Of a stretch of 59,839 bases of DNA, positions 51,127 through 59,839 are shown in pieces (position 1 is the first letter of the stretch; each line of letters begins with the position of its first letter). The stretch spans positions 1 through 59,839 of the forward strand of contig NZ_JYNH01000014.1 in assembly GCF_000960765.1 (NCBI RefSeq), written 5' to 3'. Under the pieces are notes generated by a model. It was not told where the DNA came from. It saw only the letters and a list, made by a program, of their open reading frames with translations, and did no database searches. The stretch comes from Desulfosporosinus sp. I2. Its GTDB lineage: Bacteria > Bacillota > Desulfitobacteriia > Desulfitobacteriales > Desulfitobacteriaceae. The translations under genes were made by a program, and so were the position numbers.

Positions 51127-52659
51127 TTATACCAAAGGTTCGCTAAATCGAGGCCGATTAGTCGTACCTCTTAGGTGAGGCTGATTTAATATCTCCGAAA
51201 TTGCTTCGCAGAGGCGGTAGATCCCTTCTCGAATCGTTGTTTCAGAATGGCGTGCGAAACAAAGTCTAATTCGGTCTTTTCCTCCAGAGTTGACGTGAAA
51301 GGCATTTCCTGGGACAAAGGTTACTTTCTTATCCGCAGCTCTGGTGAGCAGCGCCGCGGCTTTCATATCGGGCGGCAGTTCACACCACAAGTAATACCCA
51401 CCTTCTGGAATGGTCCAAGATAAGCCCTGAGGCGCAAACTCCGTTAAAGCGGTCACCATGGCATCACGTTGCAGCCTATATTGATTTCTGACGATCGGAA
51501 GGTGTTTGTCCAGAAGTCCTTGCTTACAAAATTCTGCCATAACCCACTGAGCTATGGTACTGGTGTGCAGGTCAACAAGCTGTTTGGCCAGAGACAATTG
51601 TTCTAGCACTTGGGAAGGCGCTACACACCAGCCGAGGCGAAGGCCGGGAAACAGTATTTTCGAAAACGTCCCAAGATAGATAACATGCCCAAACTCATCG
51701 AGGGATTTAAGGGAAGGGAGCGGCTCATTCTCATAATAAAGTTCGCTGTAAGGATCATCTTCTACGATGGGTATATGGTATTGATAGGCCAATTCAAGAA
51801 GTTTATGCCGTCGCGCTAGACTCATAGTTGTTCCTGATGGATTTTGGAATGTAGGAAGGGTGTAGATGAATTTTGGACGATGACGTGAGAGGATCTGTTC
51901 TAAGACATCTGTTTTTAACCCTTCTTGATCTACTGGTACAGTAAGAATATGGGCGCCTGCTGCCTTAAAAACCCCTATAGCTCCTAGAAAGGAAGGCTCC
52001 TCTATTACGATGTAGTCTCCTGGCTCCAAGAAAATTTTAGTCAACAGATCAAGTCCCTGTTGAGAACCTGATGTGATTAAAATAGTTTGGGCTTGAGTAT
52101 GTAGGCCCCGCTGACTAAGCCAATCTGCTAAGTATTGGCGCAGAGGATAATGCCCGATAGTAGGTCCGTATTCAAAGGCCCGCCAATTGTCAGGACGCAT
52201 TACCTTTTTACTAATTTCTTTGAATTCCTCTAGCGGATAGTATTCACCGGCTGGTGATCCCAAGGCGAAAGAAATCTCATCGTTCTCACCGATTTCATCC
52301 AATATGGATGCTAATACTGGATTATGCATCCGTTCGGATTGTCTGGTATAAAAGTTCTGCCAAGATATCGGCTGAATCGCCTTGGCATTAGAAAAATGGC
52401 CAAGAGAAGGGTTTGCTGGCTGAGGGGGACTTACTATAGTTCCTTTACCTACGTGTGGCTGAATCAAGCCATCTGCCACCAACTCATGGTAGGCATTGAC
52501 CACTGTGGTGCGATTGACGCCTAACGAGGTGGCTAGCTTTCTCTCAGGAGGGAGTCGGAAACCGGGAGGAAGATCATTAGCTAGAATAAGTTGACGAATC
52601 TGGCTCTCAATCTGTAAGTAAAGCGGTGTCTTAATGGAACGGTCTAAGTGTAGTTTCAT
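51127..52659 (-). CDS. MocR-type transcriptional regulator (GntR HTH + aminotransferase domain)
   Basis: A 510-residue PLP-responsive regulator. The N-terminal GntR winged helix (about 8-75) has PLYLQIESQIRQLILANDLP and ERKLATSLGVNRTTVVNAYH. The rest is a fold-type I aminotransferase domain with SGSQQGLDLLTKIF near 205, PTFQNPSGTT and the PLP Lys in YLGTFSKILFPGLRLGW near 330. MocR proteins typically sense PLP or amino compounds and control neighbouring genes. It is 18 bases upstream of the broken DUF6544 gene and next to a related aminotransferase. Confidence 0.93.
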   Translation of the reverse strand: MKLHLDRSIKTPLYLQIESQIRQLILANDLPPGFRLPPERKLATSLGVNRTTVVNAYHELVADGLIQPHVGKGTIVSPPQPANPSLGHFSNAKAIQPISWQNFYTRQSERMHNPVLASILDEIGENDEISFALGSPAGEYYPLEEFKEISKKVMRPDNWRAFEYGPTIGHYPLRQYLADWLSQRGLHTQAQTILITSGSQQGLDLLTKIFLEPGDYIVIEEPSFLGAIGVFKAAGAHILTVPVDQEGLKTDVLEQILSRHRPKFIYTLPTFQNPSGTTMSLARRHKLLELAYQYHIPIVEDDPYSELYYENEPLPSLKSLDEFGHVIYLGTFSKILFPGLRLGWCVAPSQVLEQLSLAKQLVDLHTSTIAQWVMAEFCKQGLLDKHLPIVRNQYRLQRDAMVTALTEFAPQGLSWTIPEGGYYLWCELPPDMKAAALLTRAADKKVTFVPGNAFHVNSGGKDRIRLCFARHSETTIREGIYRLCEAISEILNQPHLRGTTNRPRFSEPLV

Positions 52660-52675
52660 GATTCGCTTTCCCTCA

Positions 52676-52752
52676 CATTACAATTCGATGACGAATACGA
52701 ACGCGTGATTCGGATACACGGTGCGCGATTCAGATACGATCAGACACGAGAT
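52676..52752. repeat. ATTCG-word repeat between two minus-strand genes
   Basis: CAATTCGATGACGAATACGA is followed by GATTCGGATACACGG and GATTCAGATACGATC, words repeated with drift. It loosely shares TTCG vocabulary with the arrays at 5917 and 16681. No gene or promoter is apparent. Confidence 0.5.
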
Positions 52753-52788
52753 TTGATTTAGTTGGGCTGAAACTTGTCAACTCCCAGT

Positions 52789-53964
52789 TTAGTAAGCTGC
52801 CACGATCGTTGACAAAAGCTTAATTCCCTGTTTTATTTGCTGTGGGGCAGGGTTTGAAAAATTTAATCTCATGCTACTGTATTTCCCGTTGTATGTAAAG
52901 AAATGGGCTCCTGGGACAAAGGCTACATTACCTGCCAATGCATGGGGCAAGAGATTAACAGTGTCATATCTTTCTGGGAGAGTCAGCCAAATAAACATAC
53001 CTCCAGATGGCTTTGTCCATATGGCTTGATCGGAGAAGTTTTCCTCAAGTTCGGTAAGCATATAATCTCTTCGAAATTTATAAGCTTGGCGAATCGTTTT
53101 GATGTGTTCAACCGCGTTAAAATGCGTTAGGTAATAGTGGGTAGCCCTCTGTAAGAGAGTACTAGTGTGCAAATCAGTTCCTTGTTTTGCTACGACGAGT
53201 TTGGCTATCAGACTTTTTTCAGCAACGATCCAACCAAGTCTAAGCCCAGGGGCCAGGGTTTTAGAAAAGGTGCCAAGGTAAATCACCTCGTTATCAGTAG
53301 AGCAAGATCTGATAGATGGTAACGCTTCATCATCATAGCGAAGTTCGCCGTACGGATCATCTTCTATTATAGGGATACCGTACTTGCTCGCTATGCGGAG
53401 CACAGCCTTTCGTTCTTTAAGTGTAAGAGTGGTGCCGGTTGGATTCTGATAAGTGGGCGCAAGGTAAATTATTTTAGGAGGGTTCTGTTTTATCAATAAT
53501 TCGAGAGCAAGGTCATCAATTCCTGCTTCATTTGTAGGAATGGTGTCGAAATTGGCCTGGTAACTTCGGAAGGTTTGGATGGCTCCAAGGTAACTCGGGT
53601 TCTGCAGGAGTACTACATCGCCAGGATTAATAAATAACTTGGTAATAAGATCCAATCCTTGTTGCGAACCGTTCGTCAAAAAGATGTTATCTGCTTCAGT
53701 CTGGATTCCTTTAGCACGCATTTGGGCGGATATCTCCTCACGTAAGGGCAAATATCCCTCAGTAGTTCCGTATTGGAGGACAGAAGGGTCGCCTGCCCCA
53801 AGAACTTGAGCATAAGATTCCTTGATTTCGGAAAGTGGAAACAACTCCGCGGCCGGAAGACCACCGGCAAACGAAATAACCTGCGGTTGCTCAGCAATTT
53901 TCAGGAGTTCGCGAATCGCTGAATTTGCCATGTAATTTACCCTTTCAGCATATGTATATTGCAT
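52789..53964 (-). CDS. PLP-dependent aminotransferase (2-aminoadipate/MocR-like class I)
   Basis: A 391-residue fold-type I aminotransferase. It has ISFAGGLPAAELFPL near 35, NGSQQGLDLITKLFINPGD near 100, APTYQNPTGTTLTL near 170 and the PLP Lys in YLGTFSKTLAPGLRLGW near 235. It resembles the aminotransferase domain of the neighbouring MocR gene, but without an HTH, suggesting a duplication. Substrate likely an amino acid such as aminoadipate or a branched-chain one. Its promoter region holds a CATCCAAT dyad. Confidence 0.92.
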   Translation of the reverse strand: MQYTYAERVNYMANSAIRELLKIAEQPQVISFAGGLPAAELFPLSEIKESYAQVLGAGDPSVLQYGTTEGYLPLREEISAQMRAKGIQTEADNIFLTNGSQQGLDLITKLFINPGDVVLLQNPSYLGAIQTFRSYQANFDTIPTNEAGIDDLALELLIKQNPPKIIYLAPTYQNPTGTTLTLKERKAVLRIASKYGIPIIEDDPYGELRYDDEALPSIRSCSTDNEVIYLGTFSKTLAPGLRLGWIVAEKSLIAKLVVAKQGTDLHTSTLLQRATHYYLTHFNAVEHIKTIRQAYKFRRDYMLTELEENFSDQAIWTKPSGGMFIWLTLPERYDTVNLLPHALAGNVAFVPGAHFFTYNGKYSSMRLNFSNPAPQQIKQGIKLLSTIVAAY

Positions 53965-53974
53965 TGCTCAATTC

Positions 53975-54056
53975 CCCCTCTAAGTTTTAAGCTAATTATA
54001 GAGGGGAGATTCCTAGCTTACAACATCCAATTGGATGGTCAAATATAGCATCCAAT
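53975..54056. promoter_or_regulatory. Putative operator between divergent aminotransferase and MBL genes
   Basis: CATCCAATTGGATG (54024-54037) is a perfect 14-bp palindrome; its half CATCCAAT is repeated at 54049-54056, 25 bases on. CCCCTCTA (53975-53982) and TAGAGGGG (53999-54006) form a second inverted repeat nearer the aminotransferase. GntR/MocR regulators often use repeated half sites like this. Confidence 0.5.
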
Positions 54057-54187
54057 ATTAACCCAATTCCCTAAGAAAGAAATGATTTCAAATTCATTTT
54101 AGAAAATGGAAGGTATTTAACCTGTCATGGAGAAATAAGTAGTTAGACTTTTCTGTCAAACGTTGTAAGAAAGAAGGTGATGAGATC

Positions 54188-55162
54188 ATGATTTACGAAC
54201 CACTGGGGATTTATAAAGTAAAGTTACCTTTACCTTTTAGATTGAATCACGTCAATTGTCATGCTGTAAAAGGAACTAAAGGCTGGTGGCTGATCGATGC
54301 AGGTCTCAATCGGGAGGCCACCATTGAGGGGTGGCGGCAGTTTTTTGAAGAGCATGCTATTAGACCTTACGATATTAAAGGAATTTATATAACGCATTTT
54401 CACCCAGACCATTACGGATGCTCAGGATGGCTTCAGGAGTATTCCGGCGCCCCAGTTTATATTGGAGAAATTGACGCTGATCGGGTAAATCGCTACTGGA
54501 AAAGTAAAAACAATATCCTCAGAGCCCTAGACATCATGTATAGAGACAATGGTATGCCTGATGAGATTGTCAGAGAGACGATTGGTTCCGTTAATAACTT
54601 AATTCGTTATACATCTCCTCATCCGAAACTAACAACCTTGAAGGCGGGTCAAGTGGTGATCATAGGGGATTTTGAATACCAAGTTATTTTAACGCCAGGG
54701 CATACGGATGGACATATCTGCTTTTATAATATCGATCAAGGGGTGCTCTTATCAGGGGACCACCTTTTGCCCGAAATCTCGTCTAATATTAGCTTGTGGC
54801 CCCAAACTGGCGCAGATCCTAACCCTTTGCATAACTTTTTAAAAGCCATCGACAGCATCCGGAGCTTAAACTGTAAATTGGCTTTACCTGCTCATGGTAA
54901 GCCGTTCTCTACGATCGAAGAGAGAATAAGTCAACTTGAGGCTCATCACCAAGCACGATTGCAGGAAATGAAAGAGTGTGTAGGGAGTGGTGCGACAGCT
55001 TATCAAGTCTGTAAACAAGTTTTCAGACAGGACCTTAGCTATCATGAGCTGCGTTTCGCTATGGCGGAGACCCTAGCTCACCTCGTATATTTAACCTATC
55101 AAGGGGAATTGAAAGTTACCACTAAAGATGGAATCGACACGTATAGCCAGATTAAGAATTAA
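54188..55162 (+). CDS. MBL-fold metallo-hydrolase
   Basis: A 324-residue metallo-beta-lactamase-fold hydrolase. The dinuclear metal motif is THFHPDHYG near 74, followed by TPGHTDGHICFYN near 175, LLSGDHLLPEI near 195 and LPAHGKPF near 235. A C-terminal helical extension (about 250-324) resembles the winged domain of LACTB2-like enzymes. GAAGGTG precedes ATG 54188. It is divergent from the aminotransferase. The substrate (thioester, phosphate or ester) is unknown. Confidence 0.9.
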   Translation: MIYEPLGIYKVKLPLPFRLNHVNCHAVKGTKGWWLIDAGLNREATIEGWRQFFEEHAIRPYDIKGIYITHFHPDHYGCSGWLQEYSGAPVYIGEIDADRVNRYWKSKNNILRALDIMYRDNGMPDEIVRETIGSVNNLIRYTSPHPKLTTLKAGQVVIIGDFEYQVILTPGHTDGHICFYNIDQGVLLSGDHLLPEISSNISLWPQTGADPNPLHNFLKAIDSIRSLNCKLALPAHGKPFSTIEERISQLEAHHQARLQEMKECVGSGATAYQVCKQVFRQDLSYHELRFAMAETLAHLVYLTYQGELKVTTKDGIDTYSQIKN

Positions 55163-55221
55163 TGACAGAATTTCAATAAATAATAACAACCCTTCTAATT
55201 TAGAGTCTTGAACGTGAAAAT

Positions 55222-55255
55222 AAAGGACGAGGACAAAATGGGTTCCCCGTCCTTT
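55222..55255. terminator. Hairpin terminator after the MBL gene
   Basis: AAAGGACG (55222-55229) pairs with CGTCCTTT (55248-55255), with GAGG/TTCC pairs inside. It lies between convergent genes and can serve both strands. Confidence 0.65.
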
Positions 55256-55344
55256 GCTCATGCCCAATGCTCATATATCTGGAATATGAAAGGCAGATAA
55301 TAAGCCGTAGCAAGTTACTTATGTTGAAAGATGGATTATAGGCT

Positions 55345-55905
55345 TTAACTAGAATGAGTTAAAGAGAGATGTTTTCGGGCACGAGTTAGTCTGGAAGAGG
55401 GTTTATGAGGATAAAAGCTAATGGCTTTTTTCGTTTTAGGCATAAACCTTAACAAAGAGATAAGATATTGTTCATCGTCATAACTTAAAGACCGCTGACG
55501 TAAGTAATGTTTCTTACCAAATAGTTCTTCACGCACCATTTCTATGTTTGCCTTAGGGCATCGTTGATAGATAAAATATCGTTCACCGTGTGAAAATTGA
55601 ATTAAGAGAGTATTGGGATCTTGATTATGAATACCTATTATTTTCAGGGACTGGGTTTTATCGATTTTAGACCATCCTGCGTACAGTTCCTGAATTTCAT
55701 GAACAGCTTGAGTAAAACAACTCGGGCAAATTGAATATTGAGCGATATGAGCGAGATTATCGGTTGGACTAAGGTCTAGAAAGTAGTGCTCTCGTTCGTA
55801 AACCTTAAGCTTTATGACATTTGAAGTAGAATCCAACTGCGATACAATTACTAGGTTTACAGGACCTAAATCAAAGATGCGGTCGGATACAAATATCTCT
55901 TTCAA
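55345..55905 (-). CDS. Hypothetical protein
   Basis: A soluble protein of 186 residues if TTG 55905 is used, 8 bases after AAGGGGG; the frame also begins at ATG 55929 (194 residues) but lacks a ribosome site there. A CPSC motif lies in YSICPSCFTQAVHEI near residue 60, and the C-terminus is basic (LTRARKHLSLTHSS). The rest is beta-rich (VIKLKVYEREHYFLDL). I do not recognise the family. It is convergent with the MBL gene. Confidence 0.65.
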   Translation of the reverse strand: MKEIFVSDRIFDLGPVNLVIVSQLDSTSNVIKLKVYEREHYFLDLSPTDNLAHIAQYSICPSCFTQAVHEIQELYAGWSKIDKTQSLKIIGIHNQDPNTLLIQFSHGERYFIYQRCPKANIEMVREELFGKKHYLRQRSLSYDDEQYLISLLRFMPKTKKAISFYPHKPSSRLTRARKHLSLTHSS

Positions 55906-56073
55906 GCATTTAGCCCCCTTTAGTTTCATTTAACATTTAGTTATTTCCACATAAAGGTGTCTTTAGCCGGGAAATTTCATGCCGATAATACATACTTATT
56001 AACAGAATATATGCCCTAATAACTTGACTTAAGTACACCTTTGCTAAGAGACAGATTTTGAAGTTCTTTTCGA

Positions 56074-56103
56074 TTGACCACTTGGTCAAAAAAAGTGTAT
56101 AAT
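56074..56103 (+). promoter_or_regulatory. tetR promoter overlapped by a palindromic operator
   Basis: TTGACC (56074-56079), 18 bases, TATAAT (56098-56103). The -35 box is one half of a perfect dyad TTGACCACTTGGTCAA (56074-56089). A TetR dimer bound here would block its own promoter, which fits autoregulation of the tetR-ABC-permease operon. Confidence 0.8.
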
Positions 56104-56157
56104 CCTGTCATCATTGATCCTAACGATAGTTAAAGCGAAGTTCTAGAAGGAGCATCT

Positions 56158-56793
56158 ATGTACAATAACTTTGAAAACTTAAATGAGGATAAAAAGAAAA
56201 AGATTTTAGATGTATGTATCTATGAATTTGCCGATAAAGGCTATGATAAAGCCTCAACTAACTCAATTATTAAGGAAGCAGGGATTTCCAAAGGGATTTT
56301 GTTTCATTACTTCAAGAATAAAAAGAATTTATTTTTATATATCTTGGATCACTGCATTCTGGAAATGATTACGGAATATAAGAAATACCCTTTGACAGAG
56401 ACTAGGGATATCTTTCAAAGGTTAAGTGAACTAGCAGTGATCAAATTGAAGATAACCCAGGCTCGTCCGTATATTATCAAATTATTTATGGAAGGACTTA
56501 CAAAGTCTCCTCAGGATTTGAGATCTGAGATCGAAAAAAAGTATCTCCAAGTCTCAAAGGATATTATGCCGATGTTCTTTGAGGATATTGATTATTCGGA
56601 TTTCCGAAGTGGAGTGGAACCCTCTAAGGCAATTCAAGTCATTATACTGTTTCTAGGCGCACTTGGAGAAAAATATCTCAATGATTTTAAAGGTAAGGAA
56701 CAAGAGTTATTCCAGAACTACGATAAGATTATGGAAGAGTATAACGAGTATTTAGAAATTTTAAAGTATGGGATGTATGGTGTAAGGAGGTGA
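56158..56793 (+). CDS. TetR family transcriptional regulator
   Basis: A 211-residue repressor. The N-terminal helix-turn-helix (about 10-60) reads ILDVCIYEFADKGYDKAS then GISKGILFHYFKNKKNLFLY, the TetR signature. The C-terminal ligand domain is helical and diverse. AGAAGGAG precedes ATG 56158. It is 4 bases before the ABC ATPase gene, so it regulates that exporter, probably through the operator at 56074. Confidence 0.93.
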   Translation: MYNNFENLNEDKKKKILDVCIYEFADKGYDKASTNSIIKEAGISKGILFHYFKNKKNLFLYILDHCILEMITEYKKYPLTETRDIFQRLSELAVIKLKITQARPYIIKLFMEGLTKSPQDLRSEIEKKYLQVSKDIMPMFFEDIDYSDFRSGVEPSKAIQVIILFLGALGEKYLNDFKGKEQELFQNYDKIMEEYNEYLEILKYGMYGVRR

Positions 56794-56797
56794 GATT

Positions 56798-57502
56798 ATG
56801 GACGTTCTTATGGACGGGAAAGATCTCCGCAAACATTATCGGACAGGTGAAGTCGAAATCGAGGTCTTAAAGGGAATCAACTTCCAGATTTTCTACGGAG
56901 AATTTATTGTCGTATTGGGCCAAAGTGGTTCTGGGAAGACCACGTTGCTGAATATTATTGGTGGGATGACCCAGGCTTCATCGGGCGAGCTTTATTACAA
57001 AGGGCAGCCCCTGCATATGATTAATGACCGAGAACTTACTCTCTATCGCCGCAATGAAGTGGGTTTTGTCTTTCAAAACTACAACTTAATGCCCAATCTC
57101 ACAGCCTATGAGAATGTAAAGTTGGCCGTGGAAATCGCCCAAAATCCGCTCTCTGTCACAGACATCTTACGTGAAGTCGGTCTCGAAGACTGGTCAGATC
57201 ATTTTCCATCTCAACTCTCAGGTGGTCAGCAGCAACGAGTGGCTATAGCTCGGGCCATTGTCAAAAACCCTGAACTTCTCCTTTGCGATGAGCCGACGGG
57301 TGCCTTAGATATTCAAACAGGGATTCAGGTTTTAAAAGCGCTGCAGAAGTTAAATCATGAATACCATAAGACCGTCATGATCATTACGCATAACGTGGAA
57401 ATCGCCAAAATGGCGAATCGAGTTTTTTATTTAAAAGACGGCTTACTGGATGATGTCAAAGTCATAGAAAAACCACTTTGTCCTGAGGATATATCATGGT
57501 AA
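56798..57502 (+). CDS. ABC transporter ATP-binding protein (MacB/LolD type)
   Basis: ATPase of 234 residues. Walker A is GQSGSGKTTLLN near 45, Q-loop FVFQNYNLMP near 90, signature LSGGQQQRVAIARA near 142 and Walker B LLLCDEPTGALD near 165, with the switch His in MIITHN. The ALD D-loop and length match the MacB/LolD/BceA subfamily. AAGGAGG precedes ATG 56798. Its stop overlaps the permease start by 7 bases. Confidence 0.93.
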   Translation: MDVLMDGKDLRKHYRTGEVEIEVLKGINFQIFYGEFIVVLGQSGSGKTTLLNIIGGMTQASSGELYYKGQPLHMINDRELTLYRRNEVGFVFQNYNLMPNLTAYENVKLAVEIAQNPLSVTDILREVGLEDWSDHFPSQLSGGQQQRVAIARAIVKNPELLLCDEPTGALDIQTGIQVLKALQKLNHEYHKTVMIITHNVEIAKMANRVFYLKDGLLDDVKVIEKPLCPEDISW

Positions 57503-59839
57503 TGTTGAGAAGAAAGACTTGGAGAGATATCAAAGAAAATATGGGAGTTTATCTCGCTTGTATCATGGTCATTGCCTTAGGCTTGCTCATCTATACCTCA
57601 ATGTCGATTGCGGTGGAAAGTATGGAGAAGGCACAGCAAGACTTCTATACTGAAACGAACTTCGCTGACGGATTTATTACTGTAACTGGGTATCCTGAAA
57701 ACCAAGTGAACTCTCTTTCAATTCTGCCTGGAATTGATCAAGCCACAGGACGCATTGTCAAAGAAGTTCGTCTGATAGATCAACGGAAAGACTCCAATCG
57801 TTATTTGAAAATGGTCACTCTTAATGAGGGTAATGTCCCAAAAATTAACGAGATTCATCTCATAGCAGGGCAACTTCCAAACGAAGGCCAACCCGAAATT
57901 CTTGTTGACCCTAAGTTTTTAGTGGCGAATCATTTGTCATTGGGAGATTCCCTTAACGTTAGTATTGATGGTAATCAGGTCACCTTTTTTATCACGGGAA
58001 CTGCCCAAAGCCCAGAATTTATTTACATTATGAGAAATGCCCAAGATCTTTATCCATCCCCGGAAGAATTTGGTATAGCCTATGTCCCCTTTAGTACCCT
58101 CAAAGCGCTCGTCAAGGAAAAAGGACAAGTCAATGATATTGTGTTCACTTTGAAGAATGAAGTGAGCTTTGATTCGGTCAAGGACAGTCTCCAAGCAGAG
58201 TTAAAACCCTATGGCGTTCGAAGTATAGTCCCTCGTAAAGACCAGGTGAGTCACGCTATTCTGACCAGTGAGATTAAACAAATACGAAACATGAGCAAAA
58301 CCCTGCCTGTGGTGTTTTTGGGAGTGGCCGCCATAATTTTATACACCATGCTCCGGCGGCTCATCGAACAACAACGAACGATAATCGGAAACCTTAAGGC
58401 GTTTGGCTTTACGGATCGAGAGATTGTCTTACACTATTTAACCTATCCCGTAGTCATAGGGACAGCTGGGGGATTGCTCGGAGGATTATCCGGAGTGGCT
58501 CTTTCGTTTCCCTTAACCGCAATGTACAAGGCATACTTTGATCTACCTGGTCTGAAAAGCGAATTCTCGCTCAAATACCTTTTTTTCAGCCTGGCGATGG
58601 CGCTCGTCTTTTGCGTACTCAGTGGGGTCAAAGGAAGTTTAGACATCTTGCGCTTGGAACCAGCCCAAGCTATGAGGCCCCCAGCACCAGGGACTGCACG
58701 CAAAACGTTGATCGAAAGCTTGACGTGGTTTTGGCAAACCCTCTCATCACAGGCCCAGATGGGTATTCGGGATGTGTTTCGCACTCCAACCAGGAGTCTC
58801 TTTAACGTCTTAGGGATCGCAGTCGTTTATAGCTTAATGACAGTTTCTTGGTCAATGCAGAATATGACCGACATATTAACGGTGGACCAGTTAGAAAAAG
58901 TTCAAACCTTTGATGTCAAATTACAGTTAACGGAACCTTCCCCGACAGGGGCTACAAAATTTGCTGTCGCCCATGACCCAGGAGTATCTAAAGTTGAACC
59001 CGTATTGGAAGTACCTGCTTCTTTGAAAAGTGGTTGGTTAAAGAAAGAAGTGACTCTGATGGGTCTCACTCAAGAGTCAACACTTTATAATATTCTTGAT
59101 AAAAATGGCCGACGCGTGGAGGTTCCTGACCATGGGCTTTTGCTATCTGAACATTTAGCCAAATCTTTAAACGTCAAAGCTGGAGATGTCATCTATGTGG
59201 AAAGTCCCTTGCGGAGAGAAACTCTCAGTCAGAAGGGTGAGAATTTGCTGGTTATAGGGGTTGTTCCTCAATACGTCGGACTTAGTGCCTTCATGAAGGA
59301 TACAGAATTACAACGATTTTTAAGGCAAGGCCAAATCAGTACGTCAATGTTAATCAAGATGGATCCGGCAGAAGTAGGACCCATGAAAAGCAAGTATCAA
59401 AACGCAAGTAACGTTGCTTCGATTGAATCCTTAAAGGATACGGGGGAAAAGATTAAGAAAATGATGGATTCGTTCGGGTTTACGGTATGGATACTCGCCA
59501 TTCTCGGCGGGATTTGCGGATTTGCTCTCATCTATAATGCTAGTATTATTTCACTCTCGGAACGCAAACGGGAATTGGCCTCCCTCCGTGTGTTAGGAAT
59601 GACACCAAGAGAGGTTTTACGGGTGATTACCTCAGAACAATGGACGTTATATGCTTTTGGGATTCTGCTCGGGATACCGATGGCCTATGGGTTAAGCATG
59701 AGTATGGCACAGTCTATGAGCAATGATATGTACTCTCTTCCGGCAGACCTGCCACCCATGGCGTTGTTGGGTGCGGCTGCAGGAACTGCTTTTTCTGTTT
59801 TAGTGGCCCAGAGCAGGGCTTACTACAAAATAAAATCAC
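57496..59839 (+). CDS. FtsX-like ABC transporter permease (3' end outside window)
   Basis: The frame is open from ATG 57496 to the window edge (781 codons). It starts in the ABC ATPase stop, after TGAGGA. The N-terminal helix (VYLACIMVIALGLLIYTSMS) is followed by a large extracellular domain (about 55-260) and helices near 270-400 (FtsX domain 1). A second extracellular domain follows, then FtsX domain 2 near 655-700 (WILAILGGICGFALIYNASI, LSERKRELASLRVLG). The two-FtsX arrangement suits an exporter or lipoprotein/peptide-release permease with the ATPase above. Only the last helix or so is missing. Confidence 0.9.
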   Translation, partial: MVMLRRKTWRDIKENMGVYLACIMVIALGLLIYTSMSIAVESMEKAQQDFYTETNFADGFITVTGYPENQVNSLSILPGIDQATGRIVKEVRLIDQRKDSNRYLKMVTLNEGNVPKINEIHLIAGQLPNEGQPEILVDPKFLVANHLSLGDSLNVSIDGNQVTFFITGTAQSPEFIYIMRNAQDLYPSPEEFGIAYVPFSTLKALVKEKGQVNDIVFTLKNEVSFDSVKDSLQAELKPYGVRSIVPRKDQVSHAILTSEIKQIRNMSKTLPVVFLGVAAIILYTMLRRLIEQQRTIIGNLKAFGFTDREIVLHYLTYPVVIGTAGGLLGGLSGVALSFPLTAMYKAYFDLPGLKSEFSLKYLFFSLAMALVFCVLSGVKGSLDILRLEPAQAMRPPAPGTARKTLIESLTWFWQTLSSQAQMGIRDVFRTPTRSLFNVLGIAVVYSLMTVSWSMQNMTDILTVDQLEKVQTFDVKLQLTEPSPTGATKFAVAHDPGVSKVEPVLEVPASLKSGWLKKEVTLMGLTQESTLYNILDKNGRRVEVPDHGLLLSEHLAKSLNVKAGDVIYVESPLRRETLSQKGENLLVIGVVPQYVGLSAFMKDTELQRFLRQGQISTSMLIKMDPAEVGPMKSKYQNASNVASIESLKDTGEKIKKMMDSFGFTVWILAILGGICGFALIYNASIISLSERKRELASLRVLGMTPREVLRVITSEQWTLYAFGILLGIPMAYGLSMSMAQSMSNDMYSLPADLPPMALLGAAAGTAFSVLVAQSRAYYKIKS

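Overview
The window looks like chromosome from a spore-forming, strictly anaerobic Firmicute of the Desulfosporosinus/Desulfitobacterium (Peptococcaceae-type) kind. The evidence is gene order and content: an infB-rbfA-nrnA-truB-ribF-rpsO-pnp-ylxY-M16 block as in Bacillus and Clostridia, the dipicolinate synthase genes dpaA/dpaB next to asd, aspartokinase and dapA, AGGAGG-type ribosome binding sites with many TTG/GTG starts, and many ferredoxin-linked enzymes. The genus is inferred; no rRNA is present.

Layout. 1-8290: translation and RNA metabolism (infB truncated at the left edge with a 33-bp tandem repeat, rbfA, nrnA, truB, ribF, rpsO, pnp). 8399-19168: sporulation, cell wall and lysine/dipicolinate synthesis (ylxY-like deacetylase, dacF-like carboxypeptidase, M16 peptidase, dut, ymxH-like, dapB, dpaA, dpaB, asd, aspartokinase, dapA). 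19200-22280: a likely insertion-sequence remnant, two small minus-strand genes (one a 45-residue DUF1540-type protein) and RNase J. 22320-26609: a cobalamin-riboswitch-controlled cobalt operon cbiMNQO plus cbiJ. 27046-40005: a nitroreductase, a PrpR-type sigma-54 activator, then two operons with identical -24/-12 elements: a pyruvate-type 2-oxoacid:ferredoxin oxidoreductase (4 genes), an orphan LeuC-like hydro-lyase, GlcD/GlcF-like oxidase genes, and a DctPQM TRAP transporter. 40125-42498: a DcuR/DcuS-type two-component system. 42705-48488: a redox cluster built around a degenerate carbon monoxide dehydrogenase homologue. 48653-59839: a DUF401 permease, broken genes, a MocR regulator next to a related aminotransferase, an MBL hydrolase, and a TetR-ABC-FtsX cassette cut by the right edge.

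How it works together. The 27.6-40.0 kb block reads as one inducible catabolic module: uptake of an organic acid by TRAP, oxidation of a 2-hydroxy acid to a 2-oxo acid by GlcDF, then CoA-dependent oxidative decarboxylation with ferredoxin reduction. Both promoters carry the same 18-bp sigma-54 core and similar GTTTCA/TGAAAC dyads 150-230 bp upstream, so the adjacent PrpR-like activator probably controls both. The substrate is not known.

The most unusual element is the CODH-like protein at 43276-44820. It keeps the four cysteines of the CODH B-cluster but lacks the D-cluster cysteines and every recognisable C-cluster ligand, and it sits with two ferredoxins, an uncharacterised cysteine-containing protein, an FAD/NAD(P) oxidoreductase and a zinc-type dehydrogenase. 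Intergenic DNA carries two repeat families: a palindromic element with the core CGAAGACAGTGTCTTCG (four sites) and TTCGA-word arrays (four or five sites).
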